This document shows, one piece after another, positions 32,601 through 45,113 of a DNA stretch of 64,000 nucleotides. Numbering within the stretch: position 1 is the first letter of the stretch; every line of letters starts with the position of its first letter. The stretch lies in the NCBI RefSeq assembly GCF_932526225.1, contig NC_064047.1:7439501-7503500 (forward strand), written 5' to 3'. The translations under genes were made by a program, and so were the position numbers. The notes below the pieces were generated by a model that made no database searches, was not told the DNA's origin, and worked only from the letters and a program-made list of their open reading frames with translations. The DNA is from Nematostella vectensis (taxonomy: Eukaryota; Cnidaria; Anthozoa; Actiniaria; Edwardsiidae).

Positions 32601-35600
32601 GGGATTGTCGTTCGTGTGGTTCTTGAGCTTTCTAGTTTCTCCTCTTCTCAGTGAAAGATGGCACACACTTTTTCCGCAGCGTATTAGGGCCTATTAGATA
32701 TGAGATATTTGCGTCGAATTTGGATAAAACAGAGCAGAATTTACTGTTGAAACAACCGTTGAAAATCAAAACTGTCACATTGAAAATTTGCCGGAATTTT
32801 GATTAGACATTCTCATTGTTCCATTTATCACGTGACTTTGTCCACATGTGCTTTCGTGTAGAATATCAGGTGTGTCGGTGTCGAGGTGTGTCATGCATAA
32901 CTGTTAAACACGAACGCGCACTATAAAAGGGACTTGCCTTAGGCAAGCTGTCATTTGTCATGTGACCTCACTCAGTGCAGAGCTCCGTAGAGAGGCCAGA
33001 AAGCTATAATAGAGCTTAAGATTGGTCGAAAACACATCATTGAAGTAAACACAGTCTATTTATTAGCCTTTTCTGATAACAAAACGAATAACAAGGAAGG
33101 ATTAGATAGGTTTACAAGTGATGAATTTTGAAAATTTGTTGTTTGTTCGCGCACGAGCTTAAGATTGGTCGAAAACACATCATTGAAGTAAACACAGTCT
33201 ATTTATTAGCCTTTTCTGATAACAAAACGAAAAACAAGGGAGGATTAGATAGGTTTAGAAGTGATGAATTTTGAAAATTTGTTGTTTGTTCGCGCACGAG
33301 CTTAAGATTGGTCGAAAACACATCATTGAAGTAAACACAGTCTATTTATTAGCCTTTTCTGATAACAAAACGAAAAACAAGGGAGGATTAGATAGGTTTA
33401 GAAGTGATGAATTTTGAAAATTTGTTGTTTGTTCGCGCACGCACCTGAATAACGCCATTTCAAATGGATTTTTCAATCCAAACGAACGCGCGCTGTTCAA
33501 TTTCTCAATGACAATTTTTACTTTTGCTTTTGTAGAGAATTGACTCCAAATAATTTCCAGAAAATGCCTGATAGTTCTTTTACAATCTTTTGTACTTTAC
33601 AGTTGTCGTAGTTTGTCGTACGGCTTTTTCTTTTTTGCTGTTTTCTTTTGGCAGTTTTTCAGAGGTCCGCACTCAATGAAGTCTAGCTGTGAATGATGAC
33701 GACTTGCGCGAGTGCTTGCGAAAAAGTGGGCGGAGCGATCCCTTTTATAGCGCGCGTTCGCGTTTAAATTCTTAAAAACTTTCACTTATATCAATCTAGC
33801 CAAAACAAAGCATAGATACATTTTCAAATTCTGAAAAGGGAATTGAATTTGATTGAGATTTGAATTGTCTACAGATCTTTGATGATTTTCCTGGCCGCGC
33901 GAAAGGAGATTGAATCGAGTGAATAATAATTAAGTTTTGACGGGAAAATCTGAAACAACGTATTTTTCTTAAATCGGTTAAAATTGAGACGGCATTACCA
34001 CAAAATATTGGCGAATTGTTTTCTATTGCAATGCTACCCACAATGAAGCGAAGAAAGATTTAAAGTCGAGAATTGTATGCGAAAAAAGAAAATATCGTTT
34101 TGTTGTAGGTTTCAAAAACAGCGCGGGCTCGTGAGAATGTCGCCATCCTTGCGAATGCAGCGCGCGCGCACAATGCAAAAAAAAAAAAAAAAACAATTCA
34201 AAATCTGATCTGCTAAATTTTGCAGATTTATTTTATTTAGTTAAATAATCATTTGACTACCAGGTTGAGATAAAAAGATGACGGTAAAGGTTGTAACCAC
34301 ACAACGTTCTTCAGCAATAACTAAGAAGACATGAAGACGGGAACCGGTTTAGCGCGCGCATATGTTTTCTCACGAATTTGGTTGACATCTCGATCTACGT
34401 CACAAATGACTGGATCCGGGCCTTTCAGTTCACGGCCTTTTTTCCAAAGGTTGACCAAAATACGTCAATATTACAGATTTGAGTTATTCGCGCGAACGCC
34501 TGGTACATACGAACCACATACCATTTGGAAGATGGAAATATAAAGAATTGACAAAGTCTATCAACTCTGAAAGGTTATATGGACTTTAAGGTAATTATTA
34601 CCTTGAATTGCACTGCGCACCCCTCCTGCGCATAGTGGCGCGCGCTGTTTGTTCGAATTTTCCGGTATAAAGTGCGCGGGCGCGCCACAGTTGTATAAGA
34701 AAACAAAGCAAATAGCGCACGTTTTTTACCTAAAATCGCTTTGACAGAAAAACGAAGTCGGTTACCCCCATTTTTTATTTGCTCAAATAGTTAAATATAT
34801 ACGGAAAATGATATACTGAAAGAAGAAAAAAAAAATTGGGTTGTAGAAGTTTTGTTATTTCTCTTAAAAGCCGTAAAAATACTTCAAAATGGCGCTTTTT
34901 AACGTAGGAATAGTGGCGAAAACAATGTCTTTTAGTGCGATCTCTTAAAATGTGATTTGTTTTGAACATTAGCTACTACGGGTTATTGTTTAGGAGATTG
35001 GATTTTGGCAGCTCGACAAAAAGAACTTAATTTTCTAAAGACTATAGGCACTCTTTTTAAAAACTAAGAGTTGGGATTTTTCCTCGGGCGATCGAGTGAT
35101 CTGTTGTGAAAACGAGGTCGGTACCCCCATTTTTTTTATTACAGTTTTTTCAAAGCCCTTAACTTCAATATTGTTTATGCCAAGTTTTAAAAAATTCTGG
35201 GTTGTAGAACTATTTCAAGGGAATTACTTTAAGGTGGATTGTTTGCAAAGATTGGTAAATTGAGATATGCAGCCAGTATTACTCCTCAAAACGTACTAAA
35301 TGTGATTCAAATGATAAAGCATCTTGCAAGGGGCCTATTTAGTATTGGGAAAGCGAGGTATTTTGTCTTTATTCTGCCATGTCATATATTGTAAACTCAG
35401 CTTTTTTTTCTTCAAGGCCGTGTCGGCGGGGAGTTTTATGATCACCCTGGAGGTGCGGCAGAGTACGTGTGTCTCCCCGAGACCCCCCAGTACATAAACT
35501 ACACCCCAGGACATCAGGCCAGCGGCTACATGTACGGCGCCGAGTATAGTGTCTATCAACGCAGCCCCTTCACACGTGGAAATTCCCTGCAAGACCACGA

Positions 35601-35898
35601 TGTCCCGTGCGCCGTGTGTTACGTCCCGTCCCGCAGCACCCAACTCATGATACCCGCAGTCGCCCGCTGTCCCGCGGGATGGTCCCGCGAGTACTATGGC
35701 TACCTGATGACGGAGCATCACAATCACAAGCACTCGAGTCAGTTCGTGTGCGTGGATCACGATGCCGAGTATGTCCCGGGTAGTGGCGCTGACGTTAACG
35801 GAGCACTGCTGTACCCCGTGGAAGGGAGGTGTGGGTCACTACCGTGTGCCCCGTATGTAGATGGGCGTGAGCTGACATGCGCAGTCTGCACCAAGTGA
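29682..35898 (+). CDS. Short-chain collagen C4-like protein, copy B
   Basis: Exons are 29682-29863, 30503-30549, 30769-30795, 31131-31166, 31282-31416 and 35417-35898, giving 303 codons with stop; internal junctions are GT-AG. Residues 1-22 are a signal peptide (MKTHLLSHLVVLWCVVFCALAS), so the protein is secreted. A charged segment with a dibasic EKR site follows, then a short heptad-like helix, then 15 uninterrupted Gly-X-Y triplets starting GRDGRDGKP. The C-terminal domain begins VQYVRWGKTSCP and continues with YVCLPETPQYINYTPG, VPCAVCYVPSR, ARCPAGWSREYYGY, FVCVDHDAEY and LTCAVCTK at the very end; it holds about ten cysteines. This domain matches the short-chain collagen C4 family, likely an extracellular matrix trimer. 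Copy B lacks one 27-bp collagen exon found in A and C. Confidence 0.9.
31858..32045. mobile_element. hAT-like MITE with CAGGGGCGGATCTAG end
   Basis: The left end CAGGGGCGGATCTAGC and the right end GTAGATACGCTACTG are imperfect inverted repeats of the CAG-GGCG-ATCTA type often seen in hAT elements. The interior is mostly G runs then C runs. It lies in the long last intron of collagen B. A clear 8-bp target duplication was not found. Confidence 0.6.
32904..33767. mobile_element. TIR element whose ends contain CTATAAAAGGGA
   Basis: The left end reads TTAAACACGAACGCGCACTA then TAAAAGGGA. The right end is its reverse complement with two mismatches over 29 bp. The interior has no recognised gene but contains the 3 x 143-bp array at 33012-33440. 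Each end carries a TATA-box-like motif pointing inward. Confidence 0.7.
33012..33440. repeat. Three tandem copies of a 143-bp unit
   Basis: Units start at 33012, 33155 and 33298 (GAGCTTAAGATTGGTCG...) and end with TTGTTCGCGCAC. Units two and three are nearly identical; the first differs at a few bases. Confidence 0.95.
33784..34310. repeat. Dispersed repeat shared with the left flank of unit C
   Basis: The sequence from TATCAATCTAGCCAAAACAA through the CGCGCG-rich stretch to TTTGACTACCAGGTTGAGAT is similar to 38356-38882 and to 1-240. Here it lies in the last intron of collagen B, so it is a dispersed element or a trace of an older duplication. The remainder of this intron (34311-35416) shows no gene. 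Confidence 0.65.
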
Positions 35899-35927
35899 TT
35901 CTTGTAACTCTGCATGACTGATAAAAA

Positions 35928-35933
35928 AATAAA
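35928..35933 (+). terminator. Polyadenylation signal of collagen copy B
   Basis: AATAAA lies 30 bp after the stop codon, followed by TGT-rich sequence. Confidence 0.6.
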
Positions 35934-37103
35934 ATAACTGTAAGGTGTGTCTTTTTGTTCACATCTGTTGTATGACTGATTGAAGGATAATTAAAGAAAA
36001 AGGGGACGGGTATAGACGGTGTTTCTCGTTTTGAATGCGACTTATTGGGTGAGCAGATGTGCAAATGGATATTAAATATCTGGGTAATATAGGGACCGCT
36101 AGACGTTCTATGTACCTTACAGGGTTGCTCCCCACGTTTGGTTGTAGGGGAGGGGTCTTTTGCTTCTCACGTTTGCAAAGCATAGCGTTTGATTACACCC
36201 TTTTAAATACGAATATGATATGAAACAGCATGATGTTAACATCATCACAAGATATCAAATAAAGACCGATAGCTCTAAAGGACCTAAAGGTCATACTTGA
36301 ATTTTAATGTTGTATCTGAGTCTTTCATTATGACGTTGCCTGTCTTTAATAGTGGTAGCAAATGACATTAAACAGATATAATTTGAGAGGCGGGGAAGAC
36401 AAATATTAATGTTTTGGCAGTTTTGATGTGACTACTAAATGGGTTTATGTTTTATTTTATCGCACTCATTTTTAAGTAATCCAATATCCGCTCTCCTTTA
36501 TTCAATTTCAATCAATCTTAAGAAAATTAAAAGGCTCTCCTTTTGTCTGTACAATCTGTCCGAAACACAGCTCGATGAAGTCAACGGGAGAGCCAGATGG
36601 TCACATGATTACCGCAGACTAATCACGACACGGCCAGCAGCATGTTACAGGAGTTCGAAGCACATAACACTCTACGGAACAGATGCTCATTTGCATGAGC
36701 CACTGTCCGGCGTCCTCGATTCCATGCGACGCCATTTTAAGTCATCGTTTTCACAGTGATGAGATACCTTATCAAGTTTTCTACCTAGCTCAATGATAAT
36801 TAACACAAGCCTGTTCTTGAGCACAACTTTAAAACATTTCAAAGTTTAGCGTGAGCTCCTTTTCTAGCCGAATTCTTACACATTTTTTTTTCAGGAAACG
36901 CACCAAAAATATTGATATGGTGGAAGAGAGCTTCTGAGGAGAGTGCATTACGGGATTTGAATAACAAAGGCTGTTTTACTCGAAGTTTCTAAGCTGATCG
37001 CCAAACTTTGTAAATCATTCACATTAAAATGATCATTTCTTACAAATTTTGAAGATCGGACGTATTTGGTTCTTTTCTTCACTAAAAGTGAAATGTAACA
37101 AAG
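35934..37103. other. Intergenic, no gene seen
   Basis: The first part resembles the 3' flank of copy C (GTTTCTCGTTTTGAATGCGACTTATTGGGTGAGCA at 36020 and 56290). The longest open frame (36439-36759) has no recognised motif and no supporting neighbours. Confidence 0.5.
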
Positions 37104-37365
37104 GCTGTCTGATTTGCAGTCCCCGCACTCCCCCCCCCCCCCCCCCCCAAACACACACACACAACGGCCGAAAGTCCACTTTCGGTTCTCAATAGACTAG
37201 CTAGCCAATTCCAACAATAAACGTCCCGTGAAGATAGTTCAAAGGCACTTAATAAATCACTTTTGTTCTTTCGGGGGTGGTCAGATTTTTATCAGAAAAC
37301 TCACTCCCTCCACCCCCTAGAAAAATCGGATGTCGCACCCCCCAAGAAAAATCCTGGTTACGGGC
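37104..37365. repeat. Inverted copy of the poly-G dispersed repeat
   Basis: Read on the minus strand this matches 5265-5560, including the AAACGTTTATTG-like middle and both G runs (here C runs). It adjoins the nuclease-like pseudogene. Confidence 0.6.
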
Positions 37366-37380
37366 CAGTAGGGTAGACAA

Positions 37381-38275
37381 GTGCCTTTTCTAGTCAAGCG
37401 GCATTCGTTTCTAGCGCTTGGAGACAACAAGGCAGATTTGGCACTATTCTTGTCGGAGGAGCTGATTGCGAACCCACCCCCAAATATCACACTTGTTGCT
37501 GTCGGTGGTTGTGAAAGGGAGGATGCAGATACGAGAATTATCCTGCTAGCGGTCAATCCGATTGGATATGTCCGCAATATTGTAGTGTCTGCTCGAGATA
37601 CAGATGTACTGCTCCTGCTCTCAGCTCATCGCTCAAAGATCACGTCGAAAGTATGGATTTGGGCGGATACAGCAAAAAAAACTTGTAAACATCCCCATGG
37701 AGGATGTCTTGCTACATTTGCAAATGGCGTTTGTTGATGCCTTGCTGCCTTTTCGCGCTATAACAGGATGCGACAGCACATTATACTTTGCAGGTCACTT
37801 CAAGAAGACAGCAAGGGAGCCTTTCAGCCCCATTTTGACCTTCTGATGTCTTTAGGAGGCGGAGAACTTGAGGAGCAAACCATCACTTCTGGGGAAGCGT
37901 TCGTCTGTCATGTTTATGGAACCTCGGAGAACACTCTAGACAGGCTTGTGTCCAGTTGTTTGTGAAGGATAGTCGCCAAGAGAGACTTCCACCAACCAGT
38001 GATGCCTTTAGATTTCATGCAATGCAGTCAAACTACGTCGCGAAGCCTATTTTCAGCGGAAGGCACCGGATGGAAAGTTGTGGTAGACGACCAGCTTGTC
38101 CCAGTCTCGATGTCGCTAGACCAAAGGTGTGCATGGAGATGCTGTCTGTGAGTGTAGCACTGGTTGCTTGATATTGCGAAGCAAATGCAGGACCAAGACC
38201 AAAGTTGTCAGCCCAGCCTTTGGCGGTTGCAAGAAAACTGGTGACGGATGCTGCATCAATTCATGGTAAAGGCAG
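37381..38275 (+). pseudogene. Decayed FEN/XPG-like nuclease gene of a transposon-associated family
   Basis: Conserved pieces appear in order but in changing frames: EREDADTRIILLAV, VSARDTDVLLLLSAH, FRAITGCDSTLYFAG, RLPPTSDAFRFHAMQSNY, then GTGWKVVVDDQLVPVSMS. These match a large family of uncharacterised metazoan proteins with the pattern EADTR, DTDVL, TGCDT and LPPTSDA, often listed with a C-terminal CXC domain. EAD, T/R-D-T-D and GCD--x-x-G resemble the acid clusters of FEN1/XPG nucleases (my inference). Frame changes occur at an A8 run (37674-37681), near 37830 and near 38050. There is no start or terminal cysteine-rich domain in frame. Single exon, consistent with a mobile or retroposed copy. 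Confidence 0.7.
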
Positions 38276-41200
38276 AACTGTTTTTTCTAGTCAATTAACG
38301 TGCCGCAGATTCGAGTATGTTTCTTTCCTTAAAGTTCTTAAAACCTTTCCCTTATATCAATCTAGCCAAAACAAAGCATAGACTAACTTTCAAATTCTGA
38401 AAAGGGAATTGAATTTAATTGAAATTTGAATTTTCTACAGATCTTTGAAAAATTTTTTGGCCGCGCGAAAGGAGATTTAATCAAGTGAATAATTCCAAGT
38501 TTTGGCGGGAAAATCTGAAACAACGTATTTTCCTTAACTACGTTAAAATTCAGAGACGGCAATACCACAAAATATTGGTGAAGTGTTTTCTATTGCAATC
38601 CTACCTAAAATGAAGCGAAGAATAATTTAAAGTCAGAATTGTATGAGAAAACAGAAAATATCGTTTTGTTGTAGGTTTCAAAAACAGCGCGCGCTCGTGA
38701 GAATGTCGCCATTCTTGATTGCGAATGCAGCGCGCGCGCACAATGCAAAAACAATTCGAAGACTAACTAAACGCGCGCGCACAATGCAAAAACAATTCGA
38801 AGACTAACTAAAAAAATATCTGCTAAATTTTGCAGATTAATTTCCTGAAGTTAAATAATCATTTGACTACCAGGTTGAGATATAAAGATGACGGTAAAAG
38901 TTGTAACCATCTAAACGCAAAAATTGAGTTGCCAACATGAATTTTTCGAAATCAGCGTACTCGAAATAGTAATAGTAGCTATGTAGGCAAAAATAAAAGA
39001 GAAATGCCTGTAGGTTCACACTATGGGCTTTGAGGTCCCTGACTATTATATGTCTGGGATCTATTGCTGTCCATTTTCGAGCAAGCTGCAACTAGTACTA
39101 TTCTATAGTTTGCCTGTGATAATATTTCATTTCGCAACGGCCTGATTGACAAGGATAAACAAAGTTGTGTTTTTGTTTCGAAATCGCATCCTTTAATCTT
39201 CGGCCCGCCGAGGACAAATTTTTGTCCACTGTCTACTCGTGTCCGCATTTGTCTTTGGTCATAACCTGAAAGGTCCTGTCAACAACTATTCCTGTACAAA
39301 AAGCTAAAAGTACTATAGTTTTCGGTTGAAAGCGGGTATTCGAACCAAAGCACCTGGGGTGGGTGGGTGGGTGGGTGGTGGTGGGGGGAGGGGGGGTTAG
39401 GTGGATAGATAATATGGAAGGGAGGAAAATGTGGAACATATATGATGGCGTGGAATGGCAAGAATGGGGATGACAAAAACAAATATATAGAGTTACAAAA
39501 TGGAAAGGTGGGATATTTCTTAGAGCTCTTCGAAATACTATAGTAGAAACTCCTAGTGATAAAGATAATTAATTATACTATACTTTGTGTGTTATCACAT
39601 CGAAAAGAAAAAAAGTAAAATGACATTTTTATGTACTATCAGCATGGATGTGTTCATATTTGATACTTTGTTCAGTAACCTGTATAGTATCTTTTATGCA
39701 CACAAGAAAATAACTATGAAAATACATATGCATTAACGAGTTGGCTCACAAAGCTTTGATTATTTTATGAAAGCTAATTTTTAAACTTAGTTAAGCAATG
39801 ACAAATACGACAACTAGAAGTGAATTAAAATTAAAATAAAGAGTTATAGTGAATTTCCGAATAAGTGCCGCCCTGAATAACCGTCGCACAAGGGCGCTTA
39901 CTAGAGTACAAACGGTAACGCCTGTTTTGGAGCCCGCGCTGCATAACCGTTGGTTACTCCTAGTACATATGCTTTTGTTATACTTGTGTTTTTATGGTAG
40001 AATAAAACTTTGTTAATATCATACATGTCACAACACAAATGTACATGCAATCCTTCAGGCATCGCAGTCAACCCTACGCGCAGGGTCTACTTGGAAAAAA
40101 AGGGCACCGAACCCTTTTGAATTAATGCCACATCAATTCTTATATCGACAGCGAATTCAAAATTTGCAAGCGGAAAACCAGTGTATTGATCATAAATCAT
40201 CATGTAGTCACAGTTAATATGTGGTGTCTAGCTATCATACCAAGAAAAATAGTATCATGGGATCTCAAACAATGATGCTGTACAGCTTGCACCTTTCACA
40301 CCTCTGTGAAAGAATCGCCATGATATGTTGGTAGACATATAAGAAGATTCTGAATTTATTGACACAGAATTAAAACCAAGTTTGAACAACAAAAGAGCCG
40401 AGGCATTCAACTAGAAAAAAACAGTACCATATATCATTGGAATTTCAAAAAATATGAGCTACGCCTTCTCCAAGATTCTATTTAAACAATATGTCGCTAT
40501 GCCTTCAGCTAAAGTATGCATGACATAGATAGAGACATCCTTTTTTTGGTACCACTTTGTTTATTTCTCTTTATATATCTCTGTGGCCAATTTAGGTTAT
40601 GAAATACCATGGCGCTTGATGTATAAGTAAAGCTACAGCATTGGTCATCGTTAGACGATAAGATTCTCTTTTGTTTTTTTTTAAAGTAATTATCCGATAT
40701 TGTACGGCGGCCAAAAGAAAATGGACCGAGAAAATTCGGGTTAAAGGTGTCCTTACCGGAGCATGCCGCGGAAAAGGGAAAAATCATTATATAAATCCCT
40801 GTAGAGCCTTACTGCGGTTAAATTGAGAGAGAAGGCGGGGAGTCATTTCTATCTGCACAGACAAAACTTTGTCTGAAGGTAAGGTCTGAGAAAGAAGGAA
40901 CAGGAAAAGTGGAAGTATAAAAAAATTTTGTGGGTATTCATAAAACTGTTGTATTTTAATTTTCATGTACAACAGTTTTTGTGTAACAATTTTTTGTTAC
41001 ATTTATATAGCACAATTATTAACTGGGCATTTTCAACTGCGCTGCTAGCTAGTTTAATAAGTTTTTAATCTCATCGAAAGGGAGGCAGCTAACCAATGAA
41101 AGATGTGCCTTTAAAAAGTTAAAACCAAAACTAGATTTTATGCCTCTTATGTTAGGAAAACTGCAGACCTTATTTTTAATTACGATTAATGACCACCCAT

Positions 41201-41526
41201 TCTTACTGTTTTTGTAGACAAATGATGAAAAGAAAAATGAACCTTTTTGGATTGTGAGTACGCGAAGCGTTAGGAACGACTTTTTGTCAGACCTCTTTTA
41301 ATATCACAACTTTCTACTCGAACGTTGTACAGACTAGCTTATGAGAACGTGCATTCACAGGTAACCCAGGCTCACAACTAGTGCAGGTCTATTACAGAGT
41401 TTGTATAAGCGAATTGATCTTGTTTGCAGTTCTTCTTGAAATAGATATTCTTTTTTGTTTTGCATATTTGTTTGTATTCGGTGAGTGAAAAACCTTTCAT
41501 GAGATCATGCAGGGTTGCACGGGCCC

Positions 41527-41681
41527 ACCCCGGGTCCTTAGGTCTCACTAAATCACACTAAATCGCCTCAAGTTGCCTTAAAACGATTAAAGTCGCCCAA
41601 AAGTGAAACCCTTTTTTTCCTTAAATGGACTTAAAACGCGAAAAGTCGCCTTTAAATAACGGAGACTTAAGTACCCGGGGT
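41527..41681. mobile_element. MITE with ACCCCGGGTCCTTAGGTCTC ends
   Basis: The left end ACCCCGGGTCCTTAGGTCTC and the right end GAGACTTAAGTACCCGGGGT form near-perfect 20-bp inverted repeats. The interior is rich in TTAAA and AAAGTCGCC motifs. The second copy, at 44503-44667, comes from the tandem duplication. Confidence 0.75.
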
Positions 41682-41890
41682 ATAGGCCTACGCCTCATTT
41701 CCATGAGGAAATTCAAAACTCATAGGACATTTCTTTCAAAAAAGCCAAACTCTTATTTTACAACGATAACCAAATAGTTTTTTCGAGTGCAGTATTCAGT
41801 GTGACGAAAAACGCAAAACCGAATCCGGCTGCCTAAACTGTGTCGGTAAATACACGTTCGTGTGAACATGAGTTTCGTGGTCAATCATGT

Positions 41891-42121
41891 GCGGAAGATG
41901 AATTATGAATTATGGCTCTAAAATGGTTGGGAATAATGAATTATTGGTTTCAAAACTAAAGGAATAATGAATTATAAACTTTATTCAAAGAATGAATTAT
42001 ATGAATAAATCCGATTAATATAAAAATGAATTATTGAGAAAAAGATGACATGAATTATGAATTATCGATATCAAATAAGCAGGAATAATGAATTATGGCT
42101 TGTAAATAATTCATCTTCCGC
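41891..42121. mobile_element. MITE-like element full of AATGAATTAT repeats
   Basis: Inverted ends GCGGAAGATGAATTAT and ATAATTCATCTTCCGC enclose about ten copies of a GAATTAT/AATAATGAATTAT motif at irregular spacing. The copy at 44883-45113 belongs to the tandem duplicate. Confidence 0.65.
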
Positions 42122-44502
42122 CCTCGATGGTCAAATACACGTTTTGTTGCCAAATGATTATAAATGAGGTCTAAAATGTCAGAGTCATGTGTCGGAACTG
42201 CAAATGTTTAGAGGGGGAGGGGAATAGGTTTTCCGATCTCAAAATGGCAAGCGGATTATGGATTCAAAGAAAAAATAGAAGGGATTGTCGGATTCTGAAA
42301 ATCGTGACTGCGGATTTTGCCGATTCTTGACACAGTATAAACTCACATATATATACTCACATATATGTTTTTTTTTTTATTATCGATTGATTTCTTTTAT
42401 CATGCGTTGCGGATTCGGATTGAAGCAAAACTTTGTGCGGATTGGTAGTCTCCCGCGCAGCCGTTCTTTGTTTCGGTAACGTAACGCTCCCATTAGACTA
42501 GCGGATTGGCGGATTTTCGAAGAAAAGAAAAACGAGCGTACAGGCGGATTTCGAGACTCCTATATATTATTGTCGTGTGACGAAAAAAGATAATAAGTAC
42601 AACCACTGGAATAAATCCTAAGCTTCTAGGGACTGATATCTATCCTGTTCCATTTTGCCCTTTCATTTCACACCAAGATATTTTGTCTAAACAATATAAT
42701 ACCATAAAGAGGACTTTTTGTTTACTTTGTGCTTACACATGAAATAATAAACAATGGAAACAATTATATTGTTTATAATGATAACTCACTTTGGTTGTAA
42801 CAGCAAATTTAATCCTAACAGATAGTATATTGATGGCAGTCAAGGCTATTTTCAACTCCAACCCCCATTTACTTTTATGGAGTCACCTCCCCCGCCTGGA
42901 AAGCTGGTGTTTCTTATATTTTATGACCCAATTAGTGTTATAATATGGCATTTATACATTTTTACATAGCATTTTTTATAATTTTGTTCTAATGGTAGTT
43001 TATTTTTTTTGCTTTTATCATACATGTCACAAGACAAATGAACATGCCATCCATCAGGCATCCCAGTCAACCCTGCCCGCATGGTCTACTTGGAAATAAA
43101 AGGGCACCGAACCCTTTTGAATTACTGCCACATCAATTCTTATATCGACAGCGAATTCAAAATTTGCAAGCGGAAAACCAGTGTATTGATCATAAATCAT
43201 CATGTAGTCACAGTTAATATGTGGCGTCTAGCTATCATACCAAGAAAAATAGTATCATGGGATCTCAAACAATGATGCTGTACAGGTTGCACCTTTCATA
43301 CCTCTGCGAAAGAATCGCCATGATACGTTGGTAGACATATAACAAAATTCTGAATTTATTGACACAGAATTAAAACCAAGTTTGAACCACAAAAGAGCCG
43401 AGGCATTCAACTAGAAAAAAACAGTACCATATATCATTGGAATCTCAAAAAATATGAGCTACGCCCTCTCCAAGATTCTATTTAAACAATATGTCGCTAC
43501 GCCTTCTGCTAAACGTATTCTTATTTTGTTACCACTTTGTTTATTTCTCCATATATATCTCTGTGGCTAATTTAGGTATAAAATATCGTGGCGCTTGGTG
43601 CATACTGGGTATAGCTACAGCTCTTGTCGTCGTTAGACGATAAGATTATATTTTGTTTTTTTAATAATAATTATCCGATATTGTAATGCGGCCAAAAGAA
43701 AATGGACCTAGAAAGTTCGGGTTAAAGGTGTCCTTACCAGAGCATGCCGCGGAAAAGGGAAAATACATTATATAAATCCCTGTAGAGCCTTACTGCGGTT
43801 ATATTGAGAGAGAAGGCGAGAAGTCATTTCTATTTGCACAGACAAAACGTTTCCTGAAGGTAAGGTCTGAGAAAGAAGGAACAGGAAAAGGGGAAGTATA
43901 AAAAATTTTTGTGGGTATTCATAAAACTGTTGTATTTTTCATGTACAACAGTTTTTGTGTAACAATATTTTGTTACATTTATATAGCACAATTATCAACT
44001 GGGCATTTTCAACTGCGCTGCTAGCTAGTTTAATAAGTTTTTAATCTCATCGAAAGGGAGGCAGCTAACCAATAAAAGATGTGCCTTTAAAAAAGTTAAA
44101 ACCAAAACTAGATTTTATGCCTCTTATGTTAGGAAAACTGCAGACCTTATTTTTAATTACGATTAATGACCACCCATTCTTACTGTTGTTGTAGACAAAT
44201 GATGAAAAGAAAAATGAACCTTTTTGGATTGTGAGTACGCGAAGCGTAGGAACGACTTTTTGTCAGACCTCTTTTAATATCACAACTTTCTACTCGAACG
44301 TTGTACAGACTATCTTATGAGAACGTGCATTCACAGGTAACCCAGGCTCACGGCTAGTGCAGGTCTATTACAGAGTTTGTATAAGCGAATTGATCTTGTT
44401 TGCAGTTCTTCTTGAAATAGATATTCTTTTTTGTTTTGCATATTTGTTTGTATTCGGTGAGTGAAAAACCTTTCATGAGATCATGCAGGGTTGCACGGGC
44501 CC

Positions 44503-44667
44503 ACCCCGGGTCCTTAGGTCTCACTAAATCACACTATATCGCTTTAAATCACCTCAAGTTGCCTTAAAACGATTAAAGTCGCCCAAAAGTGAAACCCTTT
44601 TTTTTCTTAAATGGACTTAAAACGCGAAAAGTCGCCTTTAAATAACGGAGACTTAAGTACCCGGGGT
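44503..44667. mobile_element. MITE with ACCCCGGGT ends, duplicate copy
   Basis: Same element as at 41527-41681, slightly longer (an extra CTTTAAATCAC-like stretch near the left end). Confidence 0.75.
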
Positions 44668-44882
44668 ATAGGCCTACGTGCGACTTAAGAAAACATGAGG
44701 AAATTGAAAACTCATATGACATTTCTTTCAAAAAAGCCAAACTCTTATTTTACAACGATAACCAAAGAGTTTTTTTGAGTGCAGTATTCAGTGTGACGAA
44801 AAACGCAAAACCGAATCCGGCTGCCTAAACTGTGTCGGTAAATACACGCTCGTGTGAACATGAGTTTCGTGGTCAATCGCGT

Positions 44883-45113
44883 GCGGAAGATGAATTATGA
44901 ATTATGGCTGTAAAATGGTTGGGAATAATGAATTATTGGTTTCAAAACTAAAGGAATAATGAATTATAAACTTTATCCAAAGAATGAGTTATATGAATAA
45001 GTCCGATTAATATAAAAATGAATTATTGAGAAAAAGATGACATGAATAATGAATTATCGATATCAAATAAGCAGGAATAATGAATTATGGCTTGTAAATA
45101 ATTCATCTTCCGC
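44883..45113. mobile_element. AATGAATTAT-rich MITE-like element, duplicate copy
   Basis: Same element as at 41891-42121, same length, few substitutions. Confidence 0.65.

Larger units (their letters stand above)
40020..43017. repeat. First unit of a 3-kb tandem duplication
   Basis: The unit starts at CATACATGTCACAA-ACAAATG and is repeated in 43018-46003, with a third partial copy from 46004 that is colinear with block A. Units one and two share two MITEs absent from A and from the third copy. No gene was recognised inside. Confidence 0.85.

Noticed and set aside
35335-35760. 141-codon antisense frame opposite the terminal collagen exon
   Set aside because: It is a shadow of the strongly supported plus-strand exon.
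36439-36759. 106-codon open frame between collagen B and the nuclease-like pseudogene
   Set aside because: No recognisable motif, no paralogue in the duplicated blocks, and composition like the surrounding non-coding DNA.
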